The notes below the pieces were generated by a model that was not told the origin of the DNA, searched no databases, and was given only the letters and a program-made list of their open reading frames with translations. This document shows, piece by piece, positions 1-7,147 of a stretch of DNA of 64,000 nt. Numbering within the stretch: position 1 is the stretch's first letter; each line of letters opens with the position of its first letter. This DNA is from Burkholderiales bacterium. GTDB taxonomy: Bacteria; Pseudomonadota; Gammaproteobacteria; Burkholderiales; WYBJ01. Made by a program: the position numbers and the translations under genes. Where the stretch lies: assembly GCA_020848435.1 (NCBI GenBank), contig JADLAC010000016.1:146690-210689 (forward strand), in the 5' to 3' direction.

Positions 1-1
1 G

Positions 2-739
2 ATCTATCCTTCGATCGGCGAGTGTCGGGTGCTCCTGGTCGGCGCCGGCGAAATGATCGAGCTGTGCGCGACCCATTTCGCCGCGTGCGCGCCCCGGCAA
101 GTGACCTTTGCCAACCGCACCTTGGAACGCGCGCAGGAGTTGAGCTCGCGCCACGCGGGTCAAGCCATCACCCTCAACGACGTCGCCGGCAACCTCGCGA
201 CTCATGACGTGGTGATCACCAGCACCGCGAGCCCGCTGCCGGTCATCGGCAAGGGCACGGTGGAGAGCGCGCTCAAGGCGCGCAAGCATCGCCCCATGCT
301 GCTGGTCGATCTCGCCGTGCCGCGGGACATCGAGCCCGAGGTGGGCAAGCTCGACGATGTCTTTCTGTACACCGTCGACGATCTCGGCCGCATCGCCGCG
401 CAGGGACTGGCTGCTCGCTCGAACGCGGTGCTCCAGGCGGAAGCCCTGATCGATACCGAAGTGCGCGATTTCATGCACTGGATGAATACCCGCGGCGCCG
501 TGCCCGCGATTCGGGCGCTGCGCGACCAGGCCGAACGCAGCCGCCGACACGAGCTGGAACGCGCATTGAAGGCGCTCGAGCGCGGCGAGGATGCGCGCAA
601 GGTGCTCGAGCGCATGAGCGAGGCGCTCACCAACAAGCTCATGCATCCCCCGACCCACGCGCTCAACTGCGCCTCCGACGCCGAGCGCGACCAGCTCGTG
701 CAGATGCTCGGCCGGCTCTATCAAATCCACCGCGAATGA
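2..739 (+). CDS. hemA: Glutamyl-tRNA reductase, C-terminal part (5' end outside window)
   Basis: Catalyses NADPH-dependent reduction of glutamyl-tRNA to glutamate-1-semialdehyde, the first step of C5 haem synthesis, in the cytoplasm. The frame is open to the left edge, so the catalytic N-terminal domain is missing. What remains is the Rossmann NADPH domain (VLLVGAGEM near the start; [19 protein letters not shown]) followed by the helical dimerisation domain with the conserved LMHPPTHAL near the end. Its TGA stop overlaps the ATG of prfA (ATGA), so the two are probably translationally coupled. The hemA-prfA-prmC order is standard in beta- and gammaproteobacteria. Identity is secure; only the fragment length is a window artefact. 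Confidence 0.96.
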   Translation: MYPSIGECRVLLVGAGEMIELCATHFAACAPRQVTFANRTLERAQELSSRHAGQAITLNDVAGNLATHDVVITSTASPLPVIGKGTVESALKARKHRPMLLVDLAVPRDIEPEVGKLDDVFLYTVDDLGRIAAQGLAARSNAVLQAEALIDTEVRDFMHWMNTRGAVPAIRALRDQAERSRRHELERALKALERGEDARKVLERMSEALTNKLMHPPTHALNCASDAERDQLVQMLGRLYQIHRE

Positions 740-1818
740 AGCCGAGCATCGCACGCAAGCTCGCTCAGCTCACCGGCCGGCTGGAGGAGTTGAATGCCCT
801 GCTCGCATCCGCCGATGTGACGCAGAACATGGACAACTATCGCAAGCTTGCGCGCGAGCACGCCGAGATCGAGCCCGTGGTCGAGCTCTACCGCGCCTAC
901 CTGCGCAGCGAGCAGGATGTCGCCACGGCCCAGGAGATGGCCCAGGATCCGGGCATGCGCGAGTTCGCCGAAGCCGAGATGCGCGAAGCGCGCGGGCGCA
1001 TGGACGGCATAGAAGGCGAATTGCAGCGCCAGCTCCTGCCCAAGGATCCGAACGACGAGCGCAACATTTTTCTGGAGATCCGCGCCGGCACGGGCGGCGA
1101 CGAATCGGCGCTGTTCGCCGCCGATCTGTTCCGGATGTATTCGCGCTATGCCGAGCGCCAGGGCTGGCGGGTCGAGGTCATGTCGGCGAGCCACAGCGAC
1201 CTGGGCGGCTACAAGGAGATCATCGCGCGGGTGAGCGGCGCGGGTGCGTACTCGCGGCTCAAGTTCGAGTCGGGGGGGCACCGGGTACAGCGCGTGCCGG
1301 TCACCGAGACCCAGGGCCGCATCCACACGTCGGCTTGCACGGTCGCGATCATGGCGGAGGTCGACGCGGTGAGCGACGTGGTATTGAATCCGGCGGAGCT
1401 GCGCATCGATACCTTTCGCGCTTCCGGGGCCGGCGGCCAACACATCAACAAGACCGATTCGGCGGTGCGCGTCACGCACCTGCCCACCGGTATCGTGGTG
1501 GAGTGCCAGAACGATCGCTCGCAGCACAAGAACAAGGCACAAGCCCTGGCCATCCTGGCCGCGCGCATTCGCGACCAGCAGGTGCACGATCAGCAGGCGA
1601 AGGTGGCCGCGGAGCGCAAGCTGCTGGTCGGCAGCGGTGATCGCTCCGAGCGCATCCGCACCTACAACTTCCCGCAGGGGCGGGTCACCGACCACCGCAT
1701 CAACCTGACGCTCTACAAGATCGCCGCCATAATGGATGGCGACCTCGACGACATCGTGCATGCGCTCGCCGCCGAACACCAGGCCGAACAGCTCGCGCAG
1801 TTGGCCGAGTCGAGCTAA
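736..1818 (+). CDS. prfA: Peptide chain release factor 1
   Basis: Cytoplasmic class I release factor that reads UAA and UAG and triggers peptidyl-tRNA hydrolysis. At 360 aa it has the normal RF1 length. The GGQ motif is at residues 233-235 ([15 protein letters not shown]), and the stop-codon-reading PVT tripeptide of RF1 is at 188-190 ([15 protein letters not shown]), which separates it from RF2. The start is fixed by the ATGA overlap with hemA. The next gene, prmC, encodes the methyltransferase that modifies the GGQ glutamine, so substrate and enzyme are co-transcribed. Confidence 0.98.
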   Translation: MKPSIARKLAQLTGRLEELNALLASADVTQNMDNYRKLAREHAEIEPVVELYRAYLRSEQDVATAQEMAQDPGMREFAEAEMREARGRMDGIEGELQRQLLPKDPNDERNIFLEIRAGTGGDESALFAADLFRMYSRYAERQGWRVEVMSASHSDLGGYKEIIARVSGAGAYSRLKFESGGHRVQRVPVTETQGRIHTSACTVAIMAEVDAVSDVVLNPAELRIDTFRASGAGGQHINKTDSAVRVTHLPTGIVVECQNDRSQHKNKAQALAILAARIRDQQVHDQQAKVAAERKLLVGSGDRSERIRTYNFPQGRVTDHRINLTLYKIAAIMDGDLDDIVHALAAEHQAEQLAQLAESS

Positions 1819-1835
1819 AGGATGAAGCTGACGCC

Positions 1836-2696
1836 GTGAACGCTCCGCACGAGCCGCATTCGCTCGGCCCCACGACCGTAGCCGCCGCCCTGCGCGATGC
1901 GGGCCTGGCGCCGCCGGATGGCCGCATCCTGCTCCAGCACGTGCTCGGCGTGCCGCATGCCCAGCTCGGCGCGCATCCGCAGCGCGTGCTCACTGATTGC
2001 GAATGGCGCGCGTTCGCGAGGCTGGTGCAGCGGCGGCGGGCCGGTGAGCCGATCGCCTATTTGATCGGTGAACGCGAGTTCTATGGCCGCCGTTTCCGGG
2101 TCACGGACGCGGTGCTCATTCCGCGGCCGGAAACGGAGCTCTTGATCGACCTCGCGCTGGAGCGTTATCCCGAGTCGAGCACGGCGCGCATCCTCGATCT
2201 GGGCACCGGCAGCGGCAACATCGCCGTGACACTCGCGCTGGAGCGGCCGCGAACTGTGGTGGCTGCGGTCGATTGCAGTCCCGCGGCGCTGGCGCTCGCA
2301 GGCAGCAACGCCCGCGAGCTCGGCGCGCTCAACGTTCGCCTGTTGGAGGGCGACTGGTACGCGCCGGTAGCCGGCATGCGTTTCGACCTGATCGTGTCCA
2401 ACCCGCCGTACGTCGCCGCCGGCGATCCGCACTTGGGCCAGGGCGATGTACGCTTCGAGCCGCGCGCCGCGCTCAACGCCGGTGCCGACGGGCTGGACGC
2501 CCTGCGAGCCATCGTCGCCGCTGCGCCGAGGTACCTCGACGCCGGAGGCTGGCTCATCGTCGAGCATGGCTACGATCAAGGCGCGGCCTGCGCACGGCTG
2601 CTACGCGCCGCTCGCCTCGCCGACGTGTTCCTGGCCCGCGACCTCGCCGGGTCAGCGCGTGTCAGCGGCGGCCGCAAGGACGCAGCCGGTGCTTGA
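1836..2696 (+). CDS. prmC: Release factor glutamine N5-methyltransferase PrmC/HemK
   Basis: Methylates the GGQ glutamine of release factors using S-adenosylmethionine. At 286 aa it matches the family. It shows the SAM-binding DLGTGSGNIA loop and the substrate-glutamine-binding NPPY motif (N189-Y192, in IVSNPPYVAA). The start is GTG at 1836. The nearby ATG at 1822 is in another frame and stops at once, and an AAAGGA-like site lies at 1817-1822. The gap to prfA is 17 bp, consistent with one operon. Confidence 0.96.
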   Translation: MNAPHEPHSLGPTTVAAALRDAGLAPPDGRILLQHVLGVPHAQLGAHPQRVLTDCEWRAFARLVQRRRAGEPIAYLIGEREFYGRRFRVTDAVLIPRPETELLIDLALERYPESSTARILDLGTGSGNIAVTLALERPRTVVAAVDCSPAALALAGSNARELGALNVRLLEGDWYAPVAGMRFDLIVSNPPYVAAGDPHLGQGDVRFEPRAALNAGADGLDALRAIVAAAPRYLDAGGWLIVEHGYDQGAACARLLRAARLADVFLARDLAGSARVSGGRKDAAGA

Positions 2697-2759
2697 CCGG
2701 GGCGCGCAGGCTCTAGTAGACTCAAATCCGACAAAAGTGCTCAAGTATTGGAGACCCCG

Positions 2760-3065
2760 ATGAGCGTGCAGGACACCATCAAGCAGCAAGTCAGCGGCAA
2801 CAAGGTCGTGCTCTACATGAAGGGCTCGCCGGACTTCCCTCAGTGCGGTTTCTCGGCGCGCGCGGTGCAAGTGCTGCGCGCCTGCGGCGTGGAGGAAATC
2901 TTCAGCGTCGACGTGCTGCAGGATCCCGACATCCGCCAGGGCATCAAGGACTACGCCAACTGGCCGACCATCCCGCAGCTCTACGTCAACGGCGAATTCG
3001 TCGGCGGCTCCGACATCGTCACCGAGATGTTCCAGTCGGGCGAGCTGCAGAAGCTCCTCAAATAG
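2760..3065 (+). CDS. grxD: Monothiol glutaredoxin (Grx4 type)
   Basis: Small CGFS glutaredoxin that binds and transfers [2Fe-2S] clusters with glutathione and works with BolA proteins. It is 101 aa with the CGFS active site at residues 29-32 (DFPQCGFSARAVQ), the WPTIPQLYVNGEFVGG segment (cis-Pro and glutathione contacts) and the GGSDI motif. A TTG at 2748 is in frame upstream, but GGAG at 2750-2753 sits at the right distance from the ATG at 2760, which is the usual MSVQD-type start. It follows prmC as in many betaproteobacteria. Confidence 0.96.
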   Translation: MSVQDTIKQQVSGNKVVLYMKGSPDFPQCGFSARAVQVLRACGVEEIFSVDVLQDPDIRQGIKDYANWPTIPQLYVNGEFVGGSDIVTEMFQSGELQKLLK

Positions 3066-3160
3066 CGCCTGGGCTGCGCTCGGCTGTAGCGCCGCTGTTC
3101 GGATTGCGCCGAATCGGGCGGCAGCGAGCAACGCCTCGAGCCGATCCCGGCGCGTCGCGC

Positions 3161-3799
3161 TCAAGCCTCGCGCCGATAGGGGCGGCAGGTGATACGCAGC
3201 CGCTCGCGCGTACGCGGCCGGATGCTGTGCGTCCAGGGGGTTTCGCGCGCTTGCAGCCATTGCGGCGAGCTACAGACTTCCGGTGCGCTCAAGTGATAGA
3301 CCGCGATGTACTTGTGCGTGCCCTCGGTGGCGACGAAGCGGCGCGCGCTCAGTACGCCCGGCACCTTGGCGAGATTGGGCAAGTGCTCCTGGTCCATCCA
3401 GCGGGCATATTCCTCCTCGGCGCCGGGCTCGAGATTGAACCCCATGAAGAGCAATCCGCCGGCAGCGCGCGGGGCGATCACGTTGCCCGGCGCGATCTGG
3501 TCGCCGACGAAACGCAACACCCGCTTGCACTTGGGCATGAGCCGGCGCGTCCAGGGCGAGGGATTGTGATAGCCGATCGGCAGATACTGCGGGCTTTGCA
3601 GCACGTCGATCGACTGTAGATCGTAGATCGCGAGCACGACCTTGGGATTGTCCGCACTCACCCAGCGCTCCAGGGTGAGGAAGCCGGGCACCTTTTTCCG
3701 ATCGGGAATGTGCTCGGTGTCGTACCAGTCGTGAAATTCGTCTTCGGCACAAGCGCTGATGTCGAAGGAGGCGATCAACAGGCCCAAGGGCTTGGTCAT
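3161..3799 (-). CDS. Tandem EthD-like (dimeric alpha+beta barrel) protein
   Basis: 212-aa cytoplasmic protein made of two copies of a ferredoxin-like dimeric alpha+beta barrel. Repeat 1 carries DWYDTEHIPDRKKVPGF near residue 22; repeat 2 carries RWMDQEHLPNLAKVPGV in the second half, with the same W-x2-(T/Q)EH-(I/L)P spacing. EthD-like and related barrels act as accessory or small oxygenase domains in aromatic and xenobiotic breakdown, but no substrate can be read here. The start at 3799 has CGGAG five bases upstream; the frame stays open to 4078 without a credible start. The gene stands alone, convergent with grxD. Family level is fairly sure, function unknown. Confidence 0.72.
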   Translation of the reverse strand: MTKPLGLLIASFDISACAEDEFHDWYDTEHIPDRKKVPGFLTLERWVSADNPKVVLAIYDLQSIDVLQSPQYLPIGYHNPSPWTRRLMPKCKRVLRFVGDQIAPGNVIAPRAAGGLLFMGFNLEPGAEEEYARWMDQEHLPNLAKVPGVLSARRFVATEGTHKYIAVYHLSAPEVCSSPQWLQARETPWTHSIRPRTRERLRITCRPYRREA

Positions 3800-4022
3800 G
3801 GCATCTCCGGGGCGTGGCAATAGTGGGCGTTCGATCATAGCAACTCGGCGCGCGCCGGGCCGTGATCGCCGGCGCGAATGCGCCGCCTTCGACGCTACAA
3901 TGCCCTTCGAGATTCCAGTGAAGACGCGGCGGATGGCCGCGGCTTGGTCGCGCCCGGCGTGAGGACGCGCGCCGAGCGCGGTCTTTTCGACGCGCCTACG
4001 TTGAGCAAGGGGAGTAGCGGGC

Positions 4023-4784
4023 ATGGGTGCACCGATCGCGCTCGTCACCGGCGGCTCGCGCGGCATCGGGCGAGCCATTTGTCATGCGCTGGCGCAACAA
4101 GGCTGGCATGTCGTCGCACTGGCGCGCGACCGCGATGCCCTGGCCGCGACCGCCCAATCGATCGCGCGTGCGGGCGGACGCTGCGACATTCGCCTTTGCG
4201 ATGCCCGCGACCGAGCTTCGATCGAGCGCTGCGTAGCCGAGGCGCTGCAAGCGCACGGTCGGCTCGATCTGCTGGTCAACAATGCGGGCGGCGGCTCGAG
4301 CGCTCGGCCGCTTGCCGCCGACGCGTTGCCCGACGGCGAATGGGTCGATACGCTCGATCTCAACCTGACCGGCGCCTACCGCTTCTGTCGAGCAGTGATT
4401 CCGGCGATGAAGGCGGCTCGCTCGGGCGCGATCGTCAACGTCTCGTCGGTGGCGGCGCACGTCGCCAGCAATCTCTCCGGGGTGGCGTATACAGCCGCGA
4501 AGACCGGCATGGTCGGCCTGTCGCGCCACCTCGCCAAGGAGCTGGGGCCGTACGGCATTCGGGTGAACACGGTGGCTCCCGGCATCATCGCGTCGGAGCG
4601 CGTCGCGGCGAAGTACGAGACCTTCTCCGAGGCCGAGCGCGCGGGCATGCTGAGCCGCATCCCCCTGGGGCGCATCGGGCGCGTGGAAGAAGTGGCCTCG
4701 GTCGTTGCCTTCCTGGCATCGGCAGGCGCATCCTACATCCACGGCGCGCTCATCGACATCAACGGCGGGTTGTTCATGGATTAG
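4023..4784 (+). CDS. SDR family NAD(P)-dependent oxidoreductase
   Basis: 253-aa classical short-chain dehydrogenase/reductase. It has the N-terminal cofactor motif TGGSRGIGRAI, NNAG at residues 86-89, the catalytic serine in NVSSVAA, and Y156-x3-K160 (GVAYTAAKTG). The PG motif after the active site (VNTVAPGIIASER) and the C-terminal INGGLFMD end are typical of FabG-like enzymes. It starts with ATG at 4023 preceded by AAGGGGAG. The substrate is not recognisable. It is not in an obvious operon; the next gene in this direction is a broken methyltransferase. Confidence 0.9.
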   Translation: MGAPIALVTGGSRGIGRAICHALAQQGWHVVALARDRDALAATAQSIARAGGRCDIRLCDARDRASIERCVAEALQAHGRLDLLVNNAGGGSSARPLAADALPDGEWVDTLDLNLTGAYRFCRAVIPAMKAARSGAIVNVSSVAAHVASNLSGVAYTAAKTGMVGLSRHLAKELGPYGIRVNTVAPGIIASERVAAKYETFSEAERAGMLSRIPLGRIGRVEEVASVVAFLASAGASYIHGALIDINGGLFMD

Positions 4785-4859
4785 GCGGGGGCCGCAAGCC
4801 GGGCATTGCCCATACGCATTCGCACTCGCGGGCACGCCCGCTGTTCTTGAGGATTACCG

Positions 4860-5183
4860 ATGGATATTTCGAGTGTGTTGCGCGAGCAGATCGGCGACAG
4901 GCGCTTCAAGACCGTTCTCGCCGACCCGCCGTGGCGGTTCGTGAATCGCACCGGCAAGATGGCACCGGAGCACCGGCGCCTGAGCCGGTATCAGACGCTC
5001 TCGACCAGGGAAGTCTGCGCGGTCCGTGTCAGTCTCGCCTGCGAACCCGCTGCGCACCTTTATCTGTGGGTGCCGAATGCGCTCTTTCCCGAGGGGCTCG
5101 AGGTGCTGAGGGCGTGGGGGTTCGTTTACAACAGCAAGTCCAGCAGCCTGCAATCGCGCGAACCGGCGTTTGACGTGTCATAA
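4860..5183 (+). pseudogene. Truncated MT-A70 family adenine methyltransferase
   Basis: 107-codon frame matching only the N-terminal half of MT-A70-type N6-adenine methyltransferases: KTVLADPPWRF contains the catalytic DPPW, followed by the conserved YQTLS and LYLWVPNALFPEGLEVLRAWGF segments. Family members are normally around 180-200 aa. Here similarity ends at GFVYN, followed by 16 unrelated residues and a stop, and the next 40 bp lead straight into a Bug gene. The missing half would carry the rest of the SAM fold, so the product is probably inactive. Deletion rather than frameshift is likely, because no continuation was found in other frames downstream. Confidence 0.7.
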
Positions 5184-5223
5184 CCCGTAGCTCGAAGCGA
5201 GATCTGCGCTCCTACGACGGGAG

Positions 5224-6252
5224 ATGCGATTGTCCGATCGTATCAAGGCCAACAAGACAACTCGGCGCGCAAAGACCGCGCCGGCGGGCATCGGGCTTGG
5301 CGCGGTGTTGCTCTCGGCAGGGCTCGCGGTGAGTGCGGGCGATGCGTGGCCGCAAGCCTTTCCCGCCAAGGCGATACGCATCGTCGTCCCCTTCCCGCCC
5401 TCGGGCTCGGTCGATGTCTCGGCCCGCGCGCTGCAACAGCCGCTGTCGAAAGCGTTCGGTCAAAGCGTCGTGGTCGACAATCGGCCGGGCGCGAGCACCA
5501 TGATCGGCACCGAGCTGGTGGCGCGTGCGCCCCCCGACGGTCACACGCTCCTCATCGCCGGATTCACCTTCATCGCGAATGCCGTCATGCGCAGCAAGCT
5601 GCCCTTCGACGCGCAAAAGGATTTCATCGGCGTGGCGCGCATCGGCGCCGATCCGTACATCGTCTGCGTGCATCCGTCGCTACCGGTGCGCTCGGTGAAG
5701 GATCTGGTCGTCTTGGCGCGCGCGCGGCCGGGGCAGCTCACCTATGCCACCAACGGCGCCGGCAGCTCGCAACACGTCACCGGCGAGATGCTCAAGCAAA
5801 GCGCGGGCATCGACCTGGTGCACGTGCCCTATCAAGGCGGCGGACCGTCGGCGCTGTCGGTGCTGGGCGGTCACAATCCCGTTCTCATCGCCACCATCGC
5901 GACCGCCATAGCGCATTTGAACGCGGGCAGGATCCGCGCGCTCGCCGTCACATCGCAAGCGCGCACGCCTTTGGTCCCCGACACCCCGACGCTGGCGGAA
6001 TCGGGCTACCCGGAATTCGAGCTGACGGGCAAGCTTGGGGTCTTCGCCCGCTCGGCCGTCCCCAAGGACGCCATCGACCGGCTGGGCGCCGAGATCGTAC
6101 GCGCGCTACAGCTCTCCGAGGTCAAGGAGACCCTGTTCAAGCAAGGGATCGATGCCGCGCCGCTCGGCCCGGCGCAATTCGATGCCCTGATCCAGGCCGA
6201 GATTCCGCGCATCCGCAAGATCGTGCAGGCGGCGGGCATCCGGCTGGATTGA
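5224..6252 (+). CDS. Bug/TctC family tricarboxylate-transporter substrate-binding protein
   Basis: 342-aa predicted periplasmic binding protein. A long basic N-terminus (about 20 residues) precedes the hydrophobic signal GIGLGAVLLSAGLAVSAG, and the mature part begins near AFPAKAIRIVVPF. Family motifs are VVDNRPGAS, PPDGHTL, VHPSLPVRSVKDL and LVHVPYQGGG. The substrate loop reads PPSGSVDVSAR, where most relatives have GG before the Asp. The gene is isolated: truncated methyltransferase upstream, convergent TSUP gene downstream. The ligand cannot be deduced; Bug proteins bind organic acids and related small molecules. Confidence 0.93.
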   Translation: MRLSDRIKANKTTRRAKTAPAGIGLGAVLLSAGLAVSAGDAWPQAFPAKAIRIVVPFPPSGSVDVSARALQQPLSKAFGQSVVVDNRPGASTMIGTELVARAPPDGHTLLIAGFTFIANAVMRSKLPFDAQKDFIGVARIGADPYIVCVHPSLPVRSVKDLVVLARARPGQLTYATNGAGSSQHVTGEMLKQSAGIDLVHVPYQGGGPSALSVLGGHNPVLIATIATAIAHLNAGRIRALAVTSQARTPLVPDTPTLAESGYPEFELTGKLGVFARSAVPKDAIDRLGAEIVRALQLSEVKETLFKQGIDAAPLGPAQFDALIQAEIPRIRKIVQAAGIRLD

Positions 6253-6262
6253 GCCGCCGAGC

Positions 6263-7042
6263 TTAACTCCCGCTCTTCAGCAGGAAGAAATACTGGCCGA
6301 GAAGCAGCAGCGCCATCCCGGCCAACGCGTGCTTGAGCCAGCGCCGGTAGGTTGCCGCTTCGACCCGGTTGCGAATGCGCGTCCCGGCGAGCGAAGTCGC
6401 GACGCCCAGCACGCACAAGGGCAGCGTCGACAGCCATACGGCCGCCGAGACCTCGGCCGTCGCCAGCAAGGTCGAAAGCTGGGTCGTCTTGCCCGTGACG
6501 AAGCATAGATTCAGCGCCTTAACCAGCGCGACCGGCGCCAGGCCCAGCGACAGAAAATAGATCAGCAGCGGCGGTGCGGCGATATTGACCGAGCCTTCGA
6601 ACAAGCCGCCGAGGAAGCCGAACAACATGCCGGACTTGTGGCGGTGGCGGCCGATCGCCGGCGATTCGCCGCGGCCGATCCAGTCCAGGCCCAGGTAGAT
6701 CATGATCGCTGCCGCGAGCAACAAGGTCAGTGGCGCCGGATCGATGAGAATGAAAAGCCGGGTGCCGGCAAAGGCGCCCAGCAGCATCCACAGCGGCATG
6801 CGCCACCACTCGCGCACGCTGGACAAGAACGGCCCGCCCGCGACGATGGCCGCGATGACCACCGCCAGCGTCGGCGGCACCACCAGCACGATCGCCGTCT
6901 TGATGCCCGTCACGAGCGAGACCAGCGGTGTGGCTACCAGCGGGAAACCGAGCCCGAGCGTGCCGTGTACGAGGCCGGCGCAGGCGATCGCGAACGCGAC
7001 GTAGGCGATCGCAACCAGCGGCAAGCTGTCGAGCGCGATCAT
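6263..7042 (-). CDS. TSUP (TauE/SafE) family membrane transporter
   Basis: 259-aa inner-membrane protein rich in hydrophobic helices, with the duplicated TauE/SafE pattern: GLVHGTLGLGFPLVATPLV in the first half and FGFLGGLFEGSVNIAAPPLL in the second. Family members export sulfonates, sulfite or other small anions; the substrate here is unknown. It starts with ATG at 7042 and converges on the Bug gene, leaving 10 bp between the stops. No partner gene is adjacent. Confidence 0.88.
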   Translation of the reverse strand: MIALDSLPLVAIAYVAFAIACAGLVHGTLGLGFPLVATPLVSLVTGIKTAIVLVVPPTLAVVIAAIVAGGPFLSSVREWWRMPLWMLLGAFAGTRLFILIDPAPLTLLLAAAIMIYLGLDWIGRGESPAIGRHRHKSGMLFGFLGGLFEGSVNIAAPPLLIYFLSLGLAPVALVKALNLCFVTGKTTQLSTLLATAEVSAAVWLSTLPLCVLGVATSLAGTRIRNRVEAATYRRWLKHALAGMALLLLGQYFFLLKSGS

Positions 7043-7147
7043 GACGCAGGCGTCCGTGGGGATTGGGCGCGCGCGCGCTGTCTGCCTGGAATCATCATTG
7101 ACTTTGCCGCCTGGTCCGTAGGCTTTACGCCGCGCAGCGACGGCATG

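Noticed and set aside
4860..5183. Intact small DNA methyltransferase
   Set aside because: The second half of the MT-A70 fold is missing and the last residues are unrelated, so a functional enzyme is unlikely.
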